A model generated the notes under the pieces. The model did no database searches. It was not told the origin of the DNA and was given only the letters and a program-made list of their open reading frames with translations. A DNA stretch of 64,000 nucleotides. Origin: Oscillospiraceae bacterium. GTDB lineage: Bacteria; Bacillota; Clostridia; Oscillospirales; Ruminococcaceae. The stretch spans positions 23,730-87,729 of the forward strand of contig JAFRUS010000092.1 of assembly GCA_017438745.1 (NCBI GenBank). Direction: 5' to 3'. Position 1 is the first letter of the stretch. The number at the start of each line of letters is the position of its first letter. This document shows positions 8,753-16,431 of this stretch, in pieces. The position numbers were made by a program, and so were the translations under genes.

Positions 8753-9556
8753 TTGAGCAGTGTATCAGGAGTTTCTGAAAACAAAGGGGATAACAGACTT
8801 ACTGAGGAACAGGCGGCAGCACTTATGGCCCAGTACCGCCAGACCGGTGACGTAAGGATAAGAAATGAGCTGGTGATGAACTACAGCTACATAGCAAGGA
8901 CAGCTGCAATGCAGCTCCGTGGTCTTGCACAGGGCTATGCACAGGTCGAGGATATGGTCAGCCACGGCATGATGACACTTATTGACTGTGTCGAAAAATT
9001 CGACGGCGCAAAGGGAATGAAGTTTGAGTCCTATGCGTTCATGAGAGTCCGCGGCGGGGTCATCGACCTTGTAAGAAAGCAGGACTGGATACCGCGCAGA
9101 GTAAGAAACGCTGCCAAGGAGATCGCAAATGCGACCAGCGAGCTGTATGCGGAACTCAAAAGACAGCCTACAGAGGAAGAACTGGCTGCAAAGCTTGGTA
9201 TTTCCGTGGCAAAGCTCAGACAGTACAACAACGAAGTCGCCGGTGCGGTGACATATTCCTTCGAGGAACTTATTCAGAACGTAAACCAGATGGGAACGCT
9301 GCTCGATTCGGCTACAAGCGACTACAGCACGCCGGAAAAGCAGTATCTTAAAAATGAACTGAGGGAGAAACTTGCTTCGGCCATTGAATCGCTGGGCGAA
9401 CGTGAAAGACTTGTCGTAACGCTTTACTACTACGAGAACCTCAATCTCAGTGAGATCTCACAGGTTCTTGAAATAAGCGTTCAGCGTGTTTCACAGATAT
9501 GCTCAAAGGCGGTTTCAAAGATAAAGGCGATCATCGAGGAATACTTAAAAAAATAG
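8753..9556 (+). CDS. fliA: RNA polymerase sigma factor for flagellar genes (FliA/SigD/WhiG type)
   Basis: 267 residues, TTG start behind AGGTGGTGATC. Region 2 shows LVMNYSYIARTAAMQL...VEDMVSHGMMTLIDCVEKFD and YAFMRVRGGVIDLVRKQDWIPRRVR, the form found in the sigma-28 group. Region 3 and region 4 follow, with LGERERLVVTLYYYENLNLSEISQVLEISVQRVSQICSKAVSKIK as the -35 binding helix-turn-helix. It directs late flagellar and chemotaxis promoters once FlgM is exported. Position after flhA and before the rod genes matches B. subtilis sigD-like arrangements. Confidence 0.94.
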   Translation: MSSVSGVSENKGDNRLTEEQAAALMAQYRQTGDVRIRNELVMNYSYIARTAAMQLRGLAQGYAQVEDMVSHGMMTLIDCVEKFDGAKGMKFESYAFMRVRGGVIDLVRKQDWIPRRVRNAAKEIANATSELYAELKRQPTEEELAAKLGISVAKLRQYNNEVAGAVTYSFEELIQNVNQMGTLLDSATSDYSTPEKQYLKNELREKLASAIESLGERERLVVTLYYYENLNLSEISQVLEISVQRVSQICSKAVSKIKAIIEEYLKK

Positions 9557-9585
9557 CAGGACATGATTAACAGGGGGTAGATCAT

Positions 9586-10323
9586 ATGCTAACAGGATTC
9601 TACACAGCAGGTTCGGGAATTCTGAACCAGCAGAGGAACGTCAACATCATAGGCAACAACATAGCAAACAACCAGACAGCAGGATACAGGGCACAGAGGA
9701 TGGTTTCAACCACCTACGAACACAACTTCCTGACAAGACTGGAAAACGGGGTGTACCACAGCATCGGGGAAGGTGATCCGGCCATCTATACAGAAGAGGT
9801 CGAGACTATCTTTGACGAAAGCTATCTTAAGGAGACTGAAAATCCTTACGACATGGCTCTTGTGGGAAGAGGCTATTTCAATATAGCCGGAAACAACAAC
9901 ACATATCTTACGAGAAACGGAAATTTCAATATAGATGCCGAAGGATACCTTGTACTCGAGGGAATAGGCAGAGTACAGGGAAGAAACGGCGATCTGCGTG
10001 TGGGAGGATCGGACTATACGATAACTCCGCACGGACTTGTTTACGACAACGAAGGGGTCTTTGTTGACAGAATACTCGTTACCACACCGGCCGAGGGTAC
10101 TGCAATAAAGAAATTCGACAACGGAATGTTCGTGGCTGACGCAGTCGAGGATGTCGATGCACCTACGGTTTATCAGAACCATCTCGAACAGTCGAACGTT
10201 GACATGAACGAAGAATATACGGGACTTATCGAATCTCAGCGTGCACTTCAGGCCTGCGCCTCGGCACTCAAGATGGTCGATAAGATAAATGAGAAGGCTG
10301 CCGGTCTTTCCGGTATAAGCTAA
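9586..10323 (+). CDS. flagellar basal-body rod protein, FlgF/FlgG family (FlhO-like)
   Basis: 245 residues. The N-terminus LTGFYTAGSGILNQQRNVNIIGNNIANNQTAGYRA carries the ANNxxTxGY signature shared by axial proteins. The C-terminus LEQSNVDMNEEYTGLIESQRALQACASALKMVDKI is the matching closing helix. Such proteins polymerise into the distal rod without a Sec signal and leave through the flagellar export gate. It is paired with a second rod gene at 10463, as with flhO-flhP in Bacillus. Which of the two is FlgF-like and which FlgG-like needs an alignment. The stop codon abuts repeat copy 2. Confidence 0.88.
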   Translation: MLTGFYTAGSGILNQQRNVNIIGNNIANNQTAGYRAQRMVSTTYEHNFLTRLENGVYHSIGEGDPAIYTEEVETIFDESYLKETENPYDMALVGRGYFNIAGNNNTYLTRNGNFNIDAEGYLVLEGIGRVQGRNGDLRVGGSDYTITPHGLVYDNEGVFVDRILVTTPAEGTAIKKFDNGMFVADAVEDVDAPTVYQNHLEQSNVDMNEEYTGLIESQRALQACASALKMVDKINEKAAGLSGIS

Positions 10324-10431
10324 GGAAACGCTGATTTATTCATAAATCAGCGTGGGGTCCGGGGCGAAGCCCCGCAAATCCCGCCTCCGGAAATCCGGCT
10401 TCGCTGGATTTCCGGATCAGTCAGTGTTTCC
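10324..10431. repeat. ~110-nt palindromic intergenic repeat, copy 2
   Basis: Begins GGAAACGCTGA directly after the stop codon at 10323 and ends TCAGTGTTTCC, so its ends are inverted repeats. Internal hairpins: CTGATTTATTCATAAATCAG, GGGGCGAAGCCCCG, and GGAAATCCGGCTTCGCTGGATTTCC-type (stem only partly quoted here). It sits between the two rod genes. Confidence 0.85.
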
Positions 10432-10462
10432 GTGAGTCATAAGTATTGGGGGTATATGATAT

Positions 10463-11215
10463 ATGAACAAGGCATTTTACACAGGGGCATCAGGTTTAAG
10501 AGCCTATCAGCATGACATCAACATAATCGGTCACAACGTTGTCAATTCAGGCACTACCGGTTACAAGGCGACTATTCCTGAGTTCCGTGAACTTATAAAC
10601 AATAACATGGACGTCAATATCAACCGTGAGCTTCCGGCCGACAACAAGGTCAAGGAAGGCAACGGCGTAAGACTCTGGAATGACGACATGAACTTTACAC
10701 AGGGCAAGTTCCAGACAACGGAATATCCGCTTGATTTTCTTATTGCCGGAGACGGTTTCTTTGCTCTTGATGACGGGTACGGCAACATTCAGTACACAAG
10801 AAACGGCTCCTTTGACGTGAGCGTTGAGGGCGAGGATGCGTATCTTGTAAACGCTGACGGCATGTACGTTCTTGATCAGCAGAACCAGAGAATAAAGCTT
10901 GACTACGTCAGGGAATCCAACACGCTTGACGTGGAGACCGTAAAGCCGAGACTCGGTGTGTTCTCGTTTACCAATCCTAACGGACTGACAAGAACTGACG
11001 GCGGAAGCTTCCTTATAAGCGAGAATTCCGGTCAGCCTGAAGTCGCAAACCGTGGTGAGTACACTCTTTACCAGGGATCACTTGAAGCTTCCAACGTTGA
11101 GCTTTCACAGGAAATGACCAACCTCATCATAGCACAGAGAGCATACCAGTTCTCGTCCAAAGTAGTTACCACTTCCGATGAGATAGAACAGCTTGTAAAT
11201 TCTTTAAGAGGATAA
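10463..11215 (+). CDS. flgG: flagellar basal-body rod protein, FlgG family (FlhP-like)
   Basis: 250 residues. N-terminal NKAFYTGASGLRAYQHDINIIGHNVVNSGTTGYKA and C-terminal YQGSLEASNVELSQEMTNLIIAQRAYQFSSKVV match FlgG and related rod proteins. The middle part DFLIAGDGFFALDD is also characteristic of FlgF/FlgG. It forms the distal rod that crosses the wall. Ribosome site GGGGGT lies before the ATG. The paralogue at 9586 is less FlgG-like at the C-terminus. A small GGGGA/TCCCC hairpin follows at about 11232-11258, before the next gene. Confidence 0.9.
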   Translation: MNKAFYTGASGLRAYQHDINIIGHNVVNSGTTGYKATIPEFRELINNNMDVNINRELPADNKVKEGNGVRLWNDDMNFTQGKFQTTEYPLDFLIAGDGFFALDDGYGNIQYTRNGSFDVSVEGEDAYLVNADGMYVLDQQNQRIKLDYVRESNTLDVETVKPRLGVFSFTNPNGLTRTDGGSFLISENSGQPEVANRGEYTLYQGSLEASNVELSQEMTNLIIAQRAYQFSSKVVTTSDEIEQLVNSLRG

Positions 11216-11277
11216 TATATTGAGAAAAATAAGGGGACACAAATCGGTATCCCCTTAAGACAAGAGGATAATTTCAG

Positions 11278-12690
11278 ATGGCAAACATCGAAAAATTTGC
11301 TGCCCCGATAACCAACCGCAACATCGTTCAGCCTGTGTCGGAACATAAATCGGCAGAGGCTGAACGTGTTGATTTTCAGAATACACAAAAGGTTAAGCAG
11401 GCACCGGTCGAGTCGGAGCTTCTGAGACAGCATAACGGAGATATTCATAACCAGCGCGGACCGGCGATCTTTATGAATCTTCTCACAGATCCTCAGGTAA
11501 CGGCAGGTTATATCCGAAACATCTACATGATGATGGATATAGTTGCTCTTCTGCCTATGCAGAACGGCTCGCTTACCGAGGAGATGCAGCAGCTGTTTGC
11601 CGAACTTAATCTTTTTCCGGAAGAGATCGCCGATGAAATGATCAATCAGGAAAATGCATCCACTGCTTTCAAGGGCGAGTTCTTTGATTTCCTGCGTGAC
11701 GTTCTTGCAGAGAACAAAAGTCCGGAATTCAAGAAAGCCGTTATTTCCGTTCTGAAAGCTGTAAACAGCGAAAAGAGCAAGGCAGATATATTGCGTGCCC
11801 TTTCGGGAAGTTTTGAATTCCTTTCGACGCAGATGAAGCCGAACAAGGAGATCTCGGCAGCGCTTTTTAAAATATCCGAGCGTATGCTCGATGACGACGC
11901 AGGGGAGCATTTCGGCGAACTGAAGTCAGATGCGCTTTCAGTTCTTACCGACGTTGAGCGAAGCGTTCTGTTCAATACGCAGACGGAACGTCTTACGGCC
12001 ATGATACGCTACAATATCTCACGTTTCAACAACGATCCTGATTTTCTCACGTCCTCAGTAAACTATCTGATGACGATGCTGAAAGAGGAAGACAAATCGG
12101 AATTTCTTCAGCTTCTTTACGATCATCTCGCATATTACGAGAACATCGACCGTGACAGTGAGCTTTCCGATTCAAAGGTAATGAACATAATCACCGACAT
12201 ACTTCGCCTTCAGAGCGACAGTGAGGAGATAAAATCTCTCGGTGCGGAAAGCGTGGAGACCATAATTCACAGCATTCTGTCATCACCGAGCAACTTTACG
12301 CCGCTTCTCCACTACATTATTCCTGTGGAATATGAAGACGTTGCGGCATTTGCTGAGGTCTGGATCGATCCGGACGAGGAAAACGAGACCACCGGCAGCG
12401 ACGCGCCGGAAAGACAGATACATATGCTCATCGTGTTCGACATGGACAATCTGGGCAAGATGGAGACTGAACTTATGGTTCGCGACAGGAGCATCGATCT
12501 TACAGTTTACTGCTCCGATGATGTAAAGGGATATATTGAAAGCCTTTCAAAAGATCTGCGAAAAAGTGCCGATTTTTCCGATTACCGCATAAACTCGGTA
12601 AATGTAAGAACACTTAAGGCACCGCGTTCGCTGGTCGATGTTTTTGAAGGACTTTCCGTCAAGAGGTCAGGGATCAATGTCAAAATCTAA
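11278..12690 (+). CDS. FliK-like (YlqG-type) flagellar protein, mostly uncharacterised
   Basis: 470 residues with no signal peptide and no membrane segment. Most of it (60-330) is predicted helical and I do not recognise it. The last 100 residues, HMLIVFDMDNLGKMETELMVRDRSIDLTVYC then YIESLSKDLRKSADFSDYRINSVNVR, resemble the C-terminal fold of FliK-type hook-length proteins, where L.V.mD.LG.ve..l opens the domain. It overlaps the FlhB-tail gene by 14 nt, the same pairing as B. subtilis ylqG-ylqH. A role in substrate switching with FlhB is an inference. A FliK proper could still exist elsewhere. Confidence 0.6.
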   Translation: MANIEKFAAPITNRNIVQPVSEHKSAEAERVDFQNTQKVKQAPVESELLRQHNGDIHNQRGPAIFMNLLTDPQVTAGYIRNIYMMMDIVALLPMQNGSLTEEMQQLFAELNLFPEEIADEMINQENASTAFKGEFFDFLRDVLAENKSPEFKKAVISVLKAVNSEKSKADILRALSGSFEFLSTQMKPNKEISAALFKISERMLDDDAGEHFGELKSDALSVLTDVERSVLFNTQTERLTAMIRYNISRFNNDPDFLTSSVNYLMTMLKEEDKSEFLQLLYDHLAYYENIDRDSELSDSKVMNIITDILRLQSDSEEIKSLGAESVETIIHSILSSPSNFTPLLHYIIPVEYEDVAAFAEVWIDPDEENETTGSDAPERQIHMLIVFDMDNLGKMETELMVRDRSIDLTVYCSDDVKGYIESLSKDLRKSADFSDYRINSVNVRTLKAPRSLVDVFEGLSVKRSGINVKI

Positions 12691-12946
12691 TAGAAACAAG
12701 GCTGTTGCCTTAAAATACAACACAGACAAGGATCTTGCTCCGGTCATAATCGCGTCGGGGTACGGCGAGATAGCCAACAAGATCATCGAGATAGCTGAAC
12801 ACAACGGCATTCCGGTTTACCGTGACGACAGTGCGGCTTCACTCATGTGCATGCTTGAGGTAGGAAGCACAGTGCCGCCGGAACTGTATGAAGTCGTTGC
12901 TGCCATCTATGCAAGGCTGCTTAAGGCGGCAAATGAAATGAAATGA
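12677..12946 (+). CDS. fhlB: FlhB C-terminal-domain homologue (FhlB/YlqH family)
   Basis: 89 residues, start chosen at ATG 12677 because MSKSNRNKAVALKYNTDKDLAPVIIASGYGEIANKIIEIAEHNGIPV begins the family domain and GAGGTC precedes it; an upstream in-frame ATG lacks a site. It matches the part of FlhB after the NPTH cleavage point (compare VALKYDRENANAPVVVAKG in the FlhB at 5438). There is no NPTH and no membrane part. In bacteria with FhlB the protein can stand in for the cleaved FlhB tail. It overlaps the genes on both sides. Confidence 0.85.
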   Translation: MSKSNRNKAVALKYNTDKDLAPVIIASGYGEIANKIIEIAEHNGIPVYRDDSAASLMCMLEVGSTVPPELYEVVAAIYARLLKAANEMK

Positions 12947-12999
12947 TCCTTCCGGTTCCCGGAGAGGAAATATCAGAAAAAACATTCAGGGGGACGGTT

Positions 13000-13629
13000 A
13001 TGGGAATTAAGATCCCTAATGAATACGAAGGTTCCATCTGTGAGATAAAAACCACGGACAACACATTTATTACAACTGCAAGAGTCTCTTCCCTGGCGTC
13101 TGACAAGGTAAAGGTCAGCGTAAAGAACAGGGCAGTGAAGTCGCTTGCATTCGGTACAAGAATAAAGATAAACATAATAAACTCAAAACTCGGTTTCAGG
13201 GCTGTTGAGGGAAGCGTTTTCACCTATTCTTTCGGCGAGCTTACGATCACTGACGTTTACAGCATCGCGGAATCGGAACGCAGAAAGTCCCTCCGCGTGT
13301 ACATGAACACTTCCGCAAGAGCGGTCTTCGATTCCGAAATACCCGGAAAGAAGTCGCATGCCGAGATCATAGTTAAGGACATGAGCATAAACGGTGTGAA
13401 GTTTACGAGCAGACAGCATTTCGACATGGGAACGGATCTGCTGTTCACACTTGATCTCGGAAGAAGAAAGTACATGGATATTAACTGTACCGTTATACGC
13501 CGCGGTTCTGAGTCAGGCAGCGAAGGACTGAGCTACATAGCACGTCTCGACAATCCTGCAGGCCGTGAGGATGAGATCTGCTCATTCCTTCTCCAGAAAC
13601 AGGGCGAACTTTATAATATGGCAAGATAG
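13000..13629 (+). CDS. PilZ-domain protein, YcgR-like flagellar brake
   Basis: 209 residues from ATG 13000, chosen because AGGGGGAC lies 5-7 nt upstream; an earlier in-frame ATG at 12943 overlaps the previous stop (ATGA) but has a weak site. The N-terminal ~90 residues look like the YcgR N-domain (KVKVSVKNRAVKSLAFGTRIKINII). The C-terminal half is a PilZ domain with the two c-di-GMP motifs: ERRKSLRV (RxxxR) and DMSINGVKF ([D/N]xSxxG). Such proteins slow the motor when c-di-GMP is high. It closes the flagellar operon, and the window carries three GGDEF proteins that may share the signal. Confidence 0.88.
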   Translation: MGIKIPNEYEGSICEIKTTDNTFITTARVSSLASDKVKVSVKNRAVKSLAFGTRIKINIINSKLGFRAVEGSVFTYSFGELTITDVYSIAESERRKSLRVYMNTSARAVFDSEIPGKKSHAEIIVKDMSINGVKFTSRQHFDMGTDLLFTLDLGRRKYMDINCTVIRRGSESGSEGLSYIARLDNPAGREDEICSFLLQKQGELYNMAR

Positions 13630-13658
13630 AGCTGACCATTTTACGGTCAGCTTTTTTA
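13630..13658 (+). terminator. Rho-independent terminator of the flagellar operon
   Basis: AGCTGACC and GGTCAGCT form an 8-bp stem, directly followed by TTTTTT, right after the PilZ gene stop. Confidence 0.9.
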
Positions 13659-13752
13659 TGTGCGCTGGCAGCTCTGATAACAATATTACCGTAAACAAAA
13701 GGCATATACACACCGGTTATGGTATGCATATGCCTTTAGAAATTGTATTCAG

Positions 13753-15234
13753 TTATTTACCTGTAACAGGTACTGCCGGACGGAATGGCTGACCGTTCGG
13801 AAAACCAGGAGGAAATGGCGGCATTGCTCCGGCTGGAATATGATTAGGTCTGCCGTTAAAGCGTGGCTTCGTGTCATCTTCAGAGGCTGATGAACCTCTG
13901 GCTAATGCTTTCTGTCTTTCGATCACAGAAACGCCCTTGTTTTTTCTTCGTGGAGTAACGACCGGAAGTTCATCAAGATGTTCGAGCAGCATTTTATAAT
14001 GCATAATTCTTGATTCGCTGTCCTTCTGGGCCTCTTTTGCATTATCGATCCACTGTACAAAAGGATGAGGTTCAGGAATGTCGTAACATCCGATATTCTT
14101 AAAATATGTGAAATCTCCAGGACATCTGTTTCTGACTCTTGCAGCAACTGAAGCAAAACCATATCTTAAACTGTTCTTTAAGAAACCGTTCTGAGGCATA
14201 ATGTCGGAATTGAATGCAATAGTCATCTTGTCGTAAAGCTCAGTCATATCATTTTCGTTTCCGAGCGGACAGACATCGCTGAGGAAAGAACAGTTCAGGC
14301 CGTCAAATGTTTCGCAGTTCACTTTAAATTCATTGATGTCTTCACGGTCAGATTTATCATCCATAACAAAGAAATACGATTTGATAACTTCGTCCTCGAT
14401 TCCGGAACGTCCAAGACTGGCGTGCCTTTCTATGAAAGTTTTGTAGCAGTTTCCGAGTGATCCGTAATGTAATTCACCGAAATAAACAATCATATCGGTG
14501 TTAAGATACAGCTGCTCAAATGTTTTTTCCCAGTCGTCTTTAAAAATACAGTTCCTGTTACTGAAGCAGCACTGACAGCCTGTACAGTGACGAATGTTTT
14601 TTTCTCTGAGAGTGATGATATCTGTTTCAAAGCCGCTGTTTTCAAAACGACGCTTTGCAGATTCGACCGCATTCGAAACCTCAGCATTTTCTTTGCTGCA
14701 GGTATCGAATAAAACGACTTTTCCGTGTGATGCTGTATGCGGCATCGTTCTGTTAGTATAATAATCGGTTAAAGTTCTTGCGAATTTAAACCAGCAGAAC
14801 AGTTCTTCGCGTCCTGCAGGTGAAAGAACCTCAGCGCTTTCAAGACTAAGGCTGTTTATGTATTTTAACTTGTTTCTTCTTGCCCAGATCTCAAATCTAT
14901 TATGTGCAAGAGTATCTCCGATAAGACCGGAAGTTGAAATAAACGAAACAGCTTTGTCTTTTATGGAGTCATAATATTTATCTGATAACTCATCAAGCAG
15001 CTCGCCCATATTGCTGTGAATATCAAAATGGAATATGGCACCAGTCATAATGATGAGATCAGACTCCTTTATTGACTTTTCAATTTCCTCAGTTACTTTT
15101 CCGCTGAATGCCGGAACTATTTCGAATACATCCTCCTTAAGTATATCCTGAAACCATTTTTTCAGGAACAGAACTGTTTGCAGTGTGAGAGATAAGTTGT
15201 TTTTTGGTGAACTGTTAAGAACACTAATTTTCAT
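13753..15234 (-). CDS. tandem flavodoxin-like NAD(P)H-dependent FMN reductase
   Basis: 493 residues. Two flavodoxin-like domains follow each other. The first (1-165) starts MKISVLNSSPKNNLSLTLQTV, the FMN phosphate loop. The second (about 173-360) opens KVVLFDTCSKENAEVSNAVESAKRRF and has NIRHCTGCQCCFSNRNCIFKDDW, a CxGCxxCx6C cluster typical of iron-sulfur flavoproteins. The C-terminal 60 residues are Pro-rich (MPPFPPGFPNGQPF). The start at 15234 is preferred because AGGAAA precedes it; the upstream TTG at 15285 lies at the promoter. The partner and substrate are unknown. It stands alone between two + strand units. Confidence 0.75.
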   Translation of the reverse strand: MKISVLNSSPKNNLSLTLQTVLFLKKWFQDILKEDVFEIVPAFSGKVTEEIEKSIKESDLIIMTGAIFHFDIHSNMGELLDELSDKYYDSIKDKAVSFISTSGLIGDTLAHNRFEIWARRNKLKYINSLSLESAEVLSPAGREELFCWFKFARTLTDYYTNRTMPHTASHGKVVLFDTCSKENAEVSNAVESAKRRFENSGFETDIITLREKNIRHCTGCQCCFSNRNCIFKDDWEKTFEQLYLNTDMIVYFGELHYGSLGNCYKTFIERHASLGRSGIEDEVIKSYFFVMDDKSDREDINEFKVNCETFDGLNCSFLSDVCPLGNENDMTELYDKMTIAFNSDIMPQNGFLKNSLRYGFASVAARVRNRCPGDFTYFKNIGCYDIPEPHPFVQWIDNAKEAQKDSESRIMHYKMLLEHLDELPVVTPRRKNKGVSVIERQKALARGSSASEDDTKPRFNGRPNHIPAGAMPPFPPGFPNGQPFRPAVPVTGK

Positions 15235-15286
15235 TAAAAATTTCCTGCTTTCTTCGCTTCTGGCGATTTTTTTGATCATACTCAAA

Positions 15287-15295
15287 ATTATAACA
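15287..15295 (-). promoter_or_regulatory. extended -10 promoter of the flavoprotein gene
   Basis: On the minus strand TGTTATAAT gives TG plus a perfect TATAAT. The -35 region is weak. Transcription would begin about 50 nt before the ATG at 15234, which supports that start. The divergent gap 15235-15563 (329 nt) holds this, an AT-rich stretch and the rluB promoter. Confidence 0.6.
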
Positions 15296-15465
15296 GCAAA
15301 GCTGCTGACTTATAATAATCGTATGAAAAAATTGCCCCCAAATCCGAAGACTATTTTTCACTAATAATCATACAAATTCAATTATAGCACAGAAGTAGAA
15401 ATTCTTCAAGGCAGAATTTCTAACAAATTATTTCTTTATCATTTTGCTTTTTTCGTTTACTGTAA

Positions 15466-15495
15466 TTGACACACTGAACTGATGCATGATATAAT
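15466..15495 (+). promoter_or_regulatory. sigma-A-type promoter of rluB
   Basis: TTGACA (15466-15471) and TATAAT (15490-15495) with an 18-nt spacer. Confidence 0.8.
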
Positions 15496-15563
15496 CATTA
15501 TAAGTGTCAAAATGATTATGCCGTGTCTGTTTTATGCAGGTCGCGGCCGAAAGGAATGATCGT

Positions 15564-16295
15564 ATGGAACTCATAAGACTGCAGAAGATCATCGCAGACA
15601 GCGGATACTGCTCACGCAGAAAGGCTGAGGAGTATATTTCGAGAGGTAAGGTAAAGGTGAACGGACATCCGGCGAAGCTCGGCGACAAGGCTGGCTTCAG
15701 GGATGAGATCACTGTATGCGGTGAAAGAATATACAGACCGAAAAAGAAGAACTTCATCTATCTCATGCTCAACAAGCCGCGCGGCTATGTTACCACTGTA
15801 TCGGACGAACTCGACAGAAAGTGCGTAATGGATCTTCTCGAAGGAGTGAACGAGCGTGTTTATCCGGTAGGAAGACTCGACAAGAACTCCGAAGGACTTC
15901 TTCTGTTTACAAACGACGGAAACTTCGCAAACAGCGTTATGCATCCGTCAAGACATCTTGCAAAGACATACCGTGTAACTGTCCGTCCTGACATAACTGA
16001 CGACCAGCTGGTAACAATGTCTTCAGGCATGGTGATCGACGGCCACAAGACCCAGCCGGCAGTTATCAATGTTCTCACAAAGGAACAGGGAAGAGTAGTG
16101 CTCCTCATAACCATCCACGAGGGCAGAAACCGCCAGATAAGAAAGATGTGCGAAGGCGTAGGCCTCGAGGTTGCACGACTCAGAAGAATAAGCGTGGGTC
16201 CTGTCAAGCTCGGAATGCTCAAACCGGGTACTTACCGTGAGCTGACAGCTGAGGAACTCAGGGCGATCAGAAACGCCTGCGGCGAAGATAAATAA
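15564..16295 (+). CDS. rluB: 23S rRNA pseudouridine synthase, RluB/RsuA family
   Basis: 243 residues from ATG 15564, which has AAAGGA in front; an upstream ATG at 15534 has none. The N-terminal S4 domain (RLQKIIADSGYCSRRKAEEYISRGKVKVNG) binds rRNA. The catalytic motif VGRLDKNSEGLLLFTNDG contains the Asp that attacks uridine, and HEGRNRQIRKMCEGVG is the second conserved block. Members convert a uridine in 23S (RluB) or 16S (RsuA) rRNA to pseudouridine. The exact target cannot be told here; RluB is the common annotation for Firmicutes. Confidence 0.9.
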   Translation: MELIRLQKIIADSGYCSRRKAEEYISRGKVKVNGHPAKLGDKAGFRDEITVCGERIYRPKKKNFIYLMLNKPRGYVTTVSDELDRKCVMDLLEGVNERVYPVGRLDKNSEGLLLFTNDGNFANSVMHPSRHLAKTYRVTVRPDITDDQLVTMSSGMVIDGHKTQPAVINVLTKEQGRVVLLITIHEGRNRQIRKMCEGVGLEVARLRRISVGPVKLGMLKPGTYRELTAEELRAIRNACGEDK

Positions 16296-16331
16296 AAGCA
16301 GTTTATGATAAAATATATGCTTCTATTGCTA

Positions 16332-16360
16332 TTGCAAAAAATAAAATAATATGTTATGAT
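16332..16360 (+). promoter_or_regulatory. promoter of the carboxyltransferase operon
   Basis: TTGCAA and TATGAT spaced by 17 nt, about 70 nt before the ATG at 16432. The leader contains the palindrome TTTAATTGATCATCTG-like sequence near 16376 with no clear riboswitch. Confidence 0.6.
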
Positions 16361-16431
16361 TATAATGTTTGGATCAATTTAATTGATCATCTGATTTCCA
16401 ACATTTTAGTATCTCAGAAAGGGAATTTCAT

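Noticed and set aside
11068..11910. Antisense open frame of 280 codons opposite flgG and the FliK-like gene
   Set aside because: It crosses two real genes with supported starts and shows no domain; the coding strand has clear motifs.
12943..12999. Upstream start for the PilZ protein
   Set aside because: It overlaps the previous stop but has only a weak site; AGGGGGAC sits before the ATG at 13000. It stays possible if coupling is strong.
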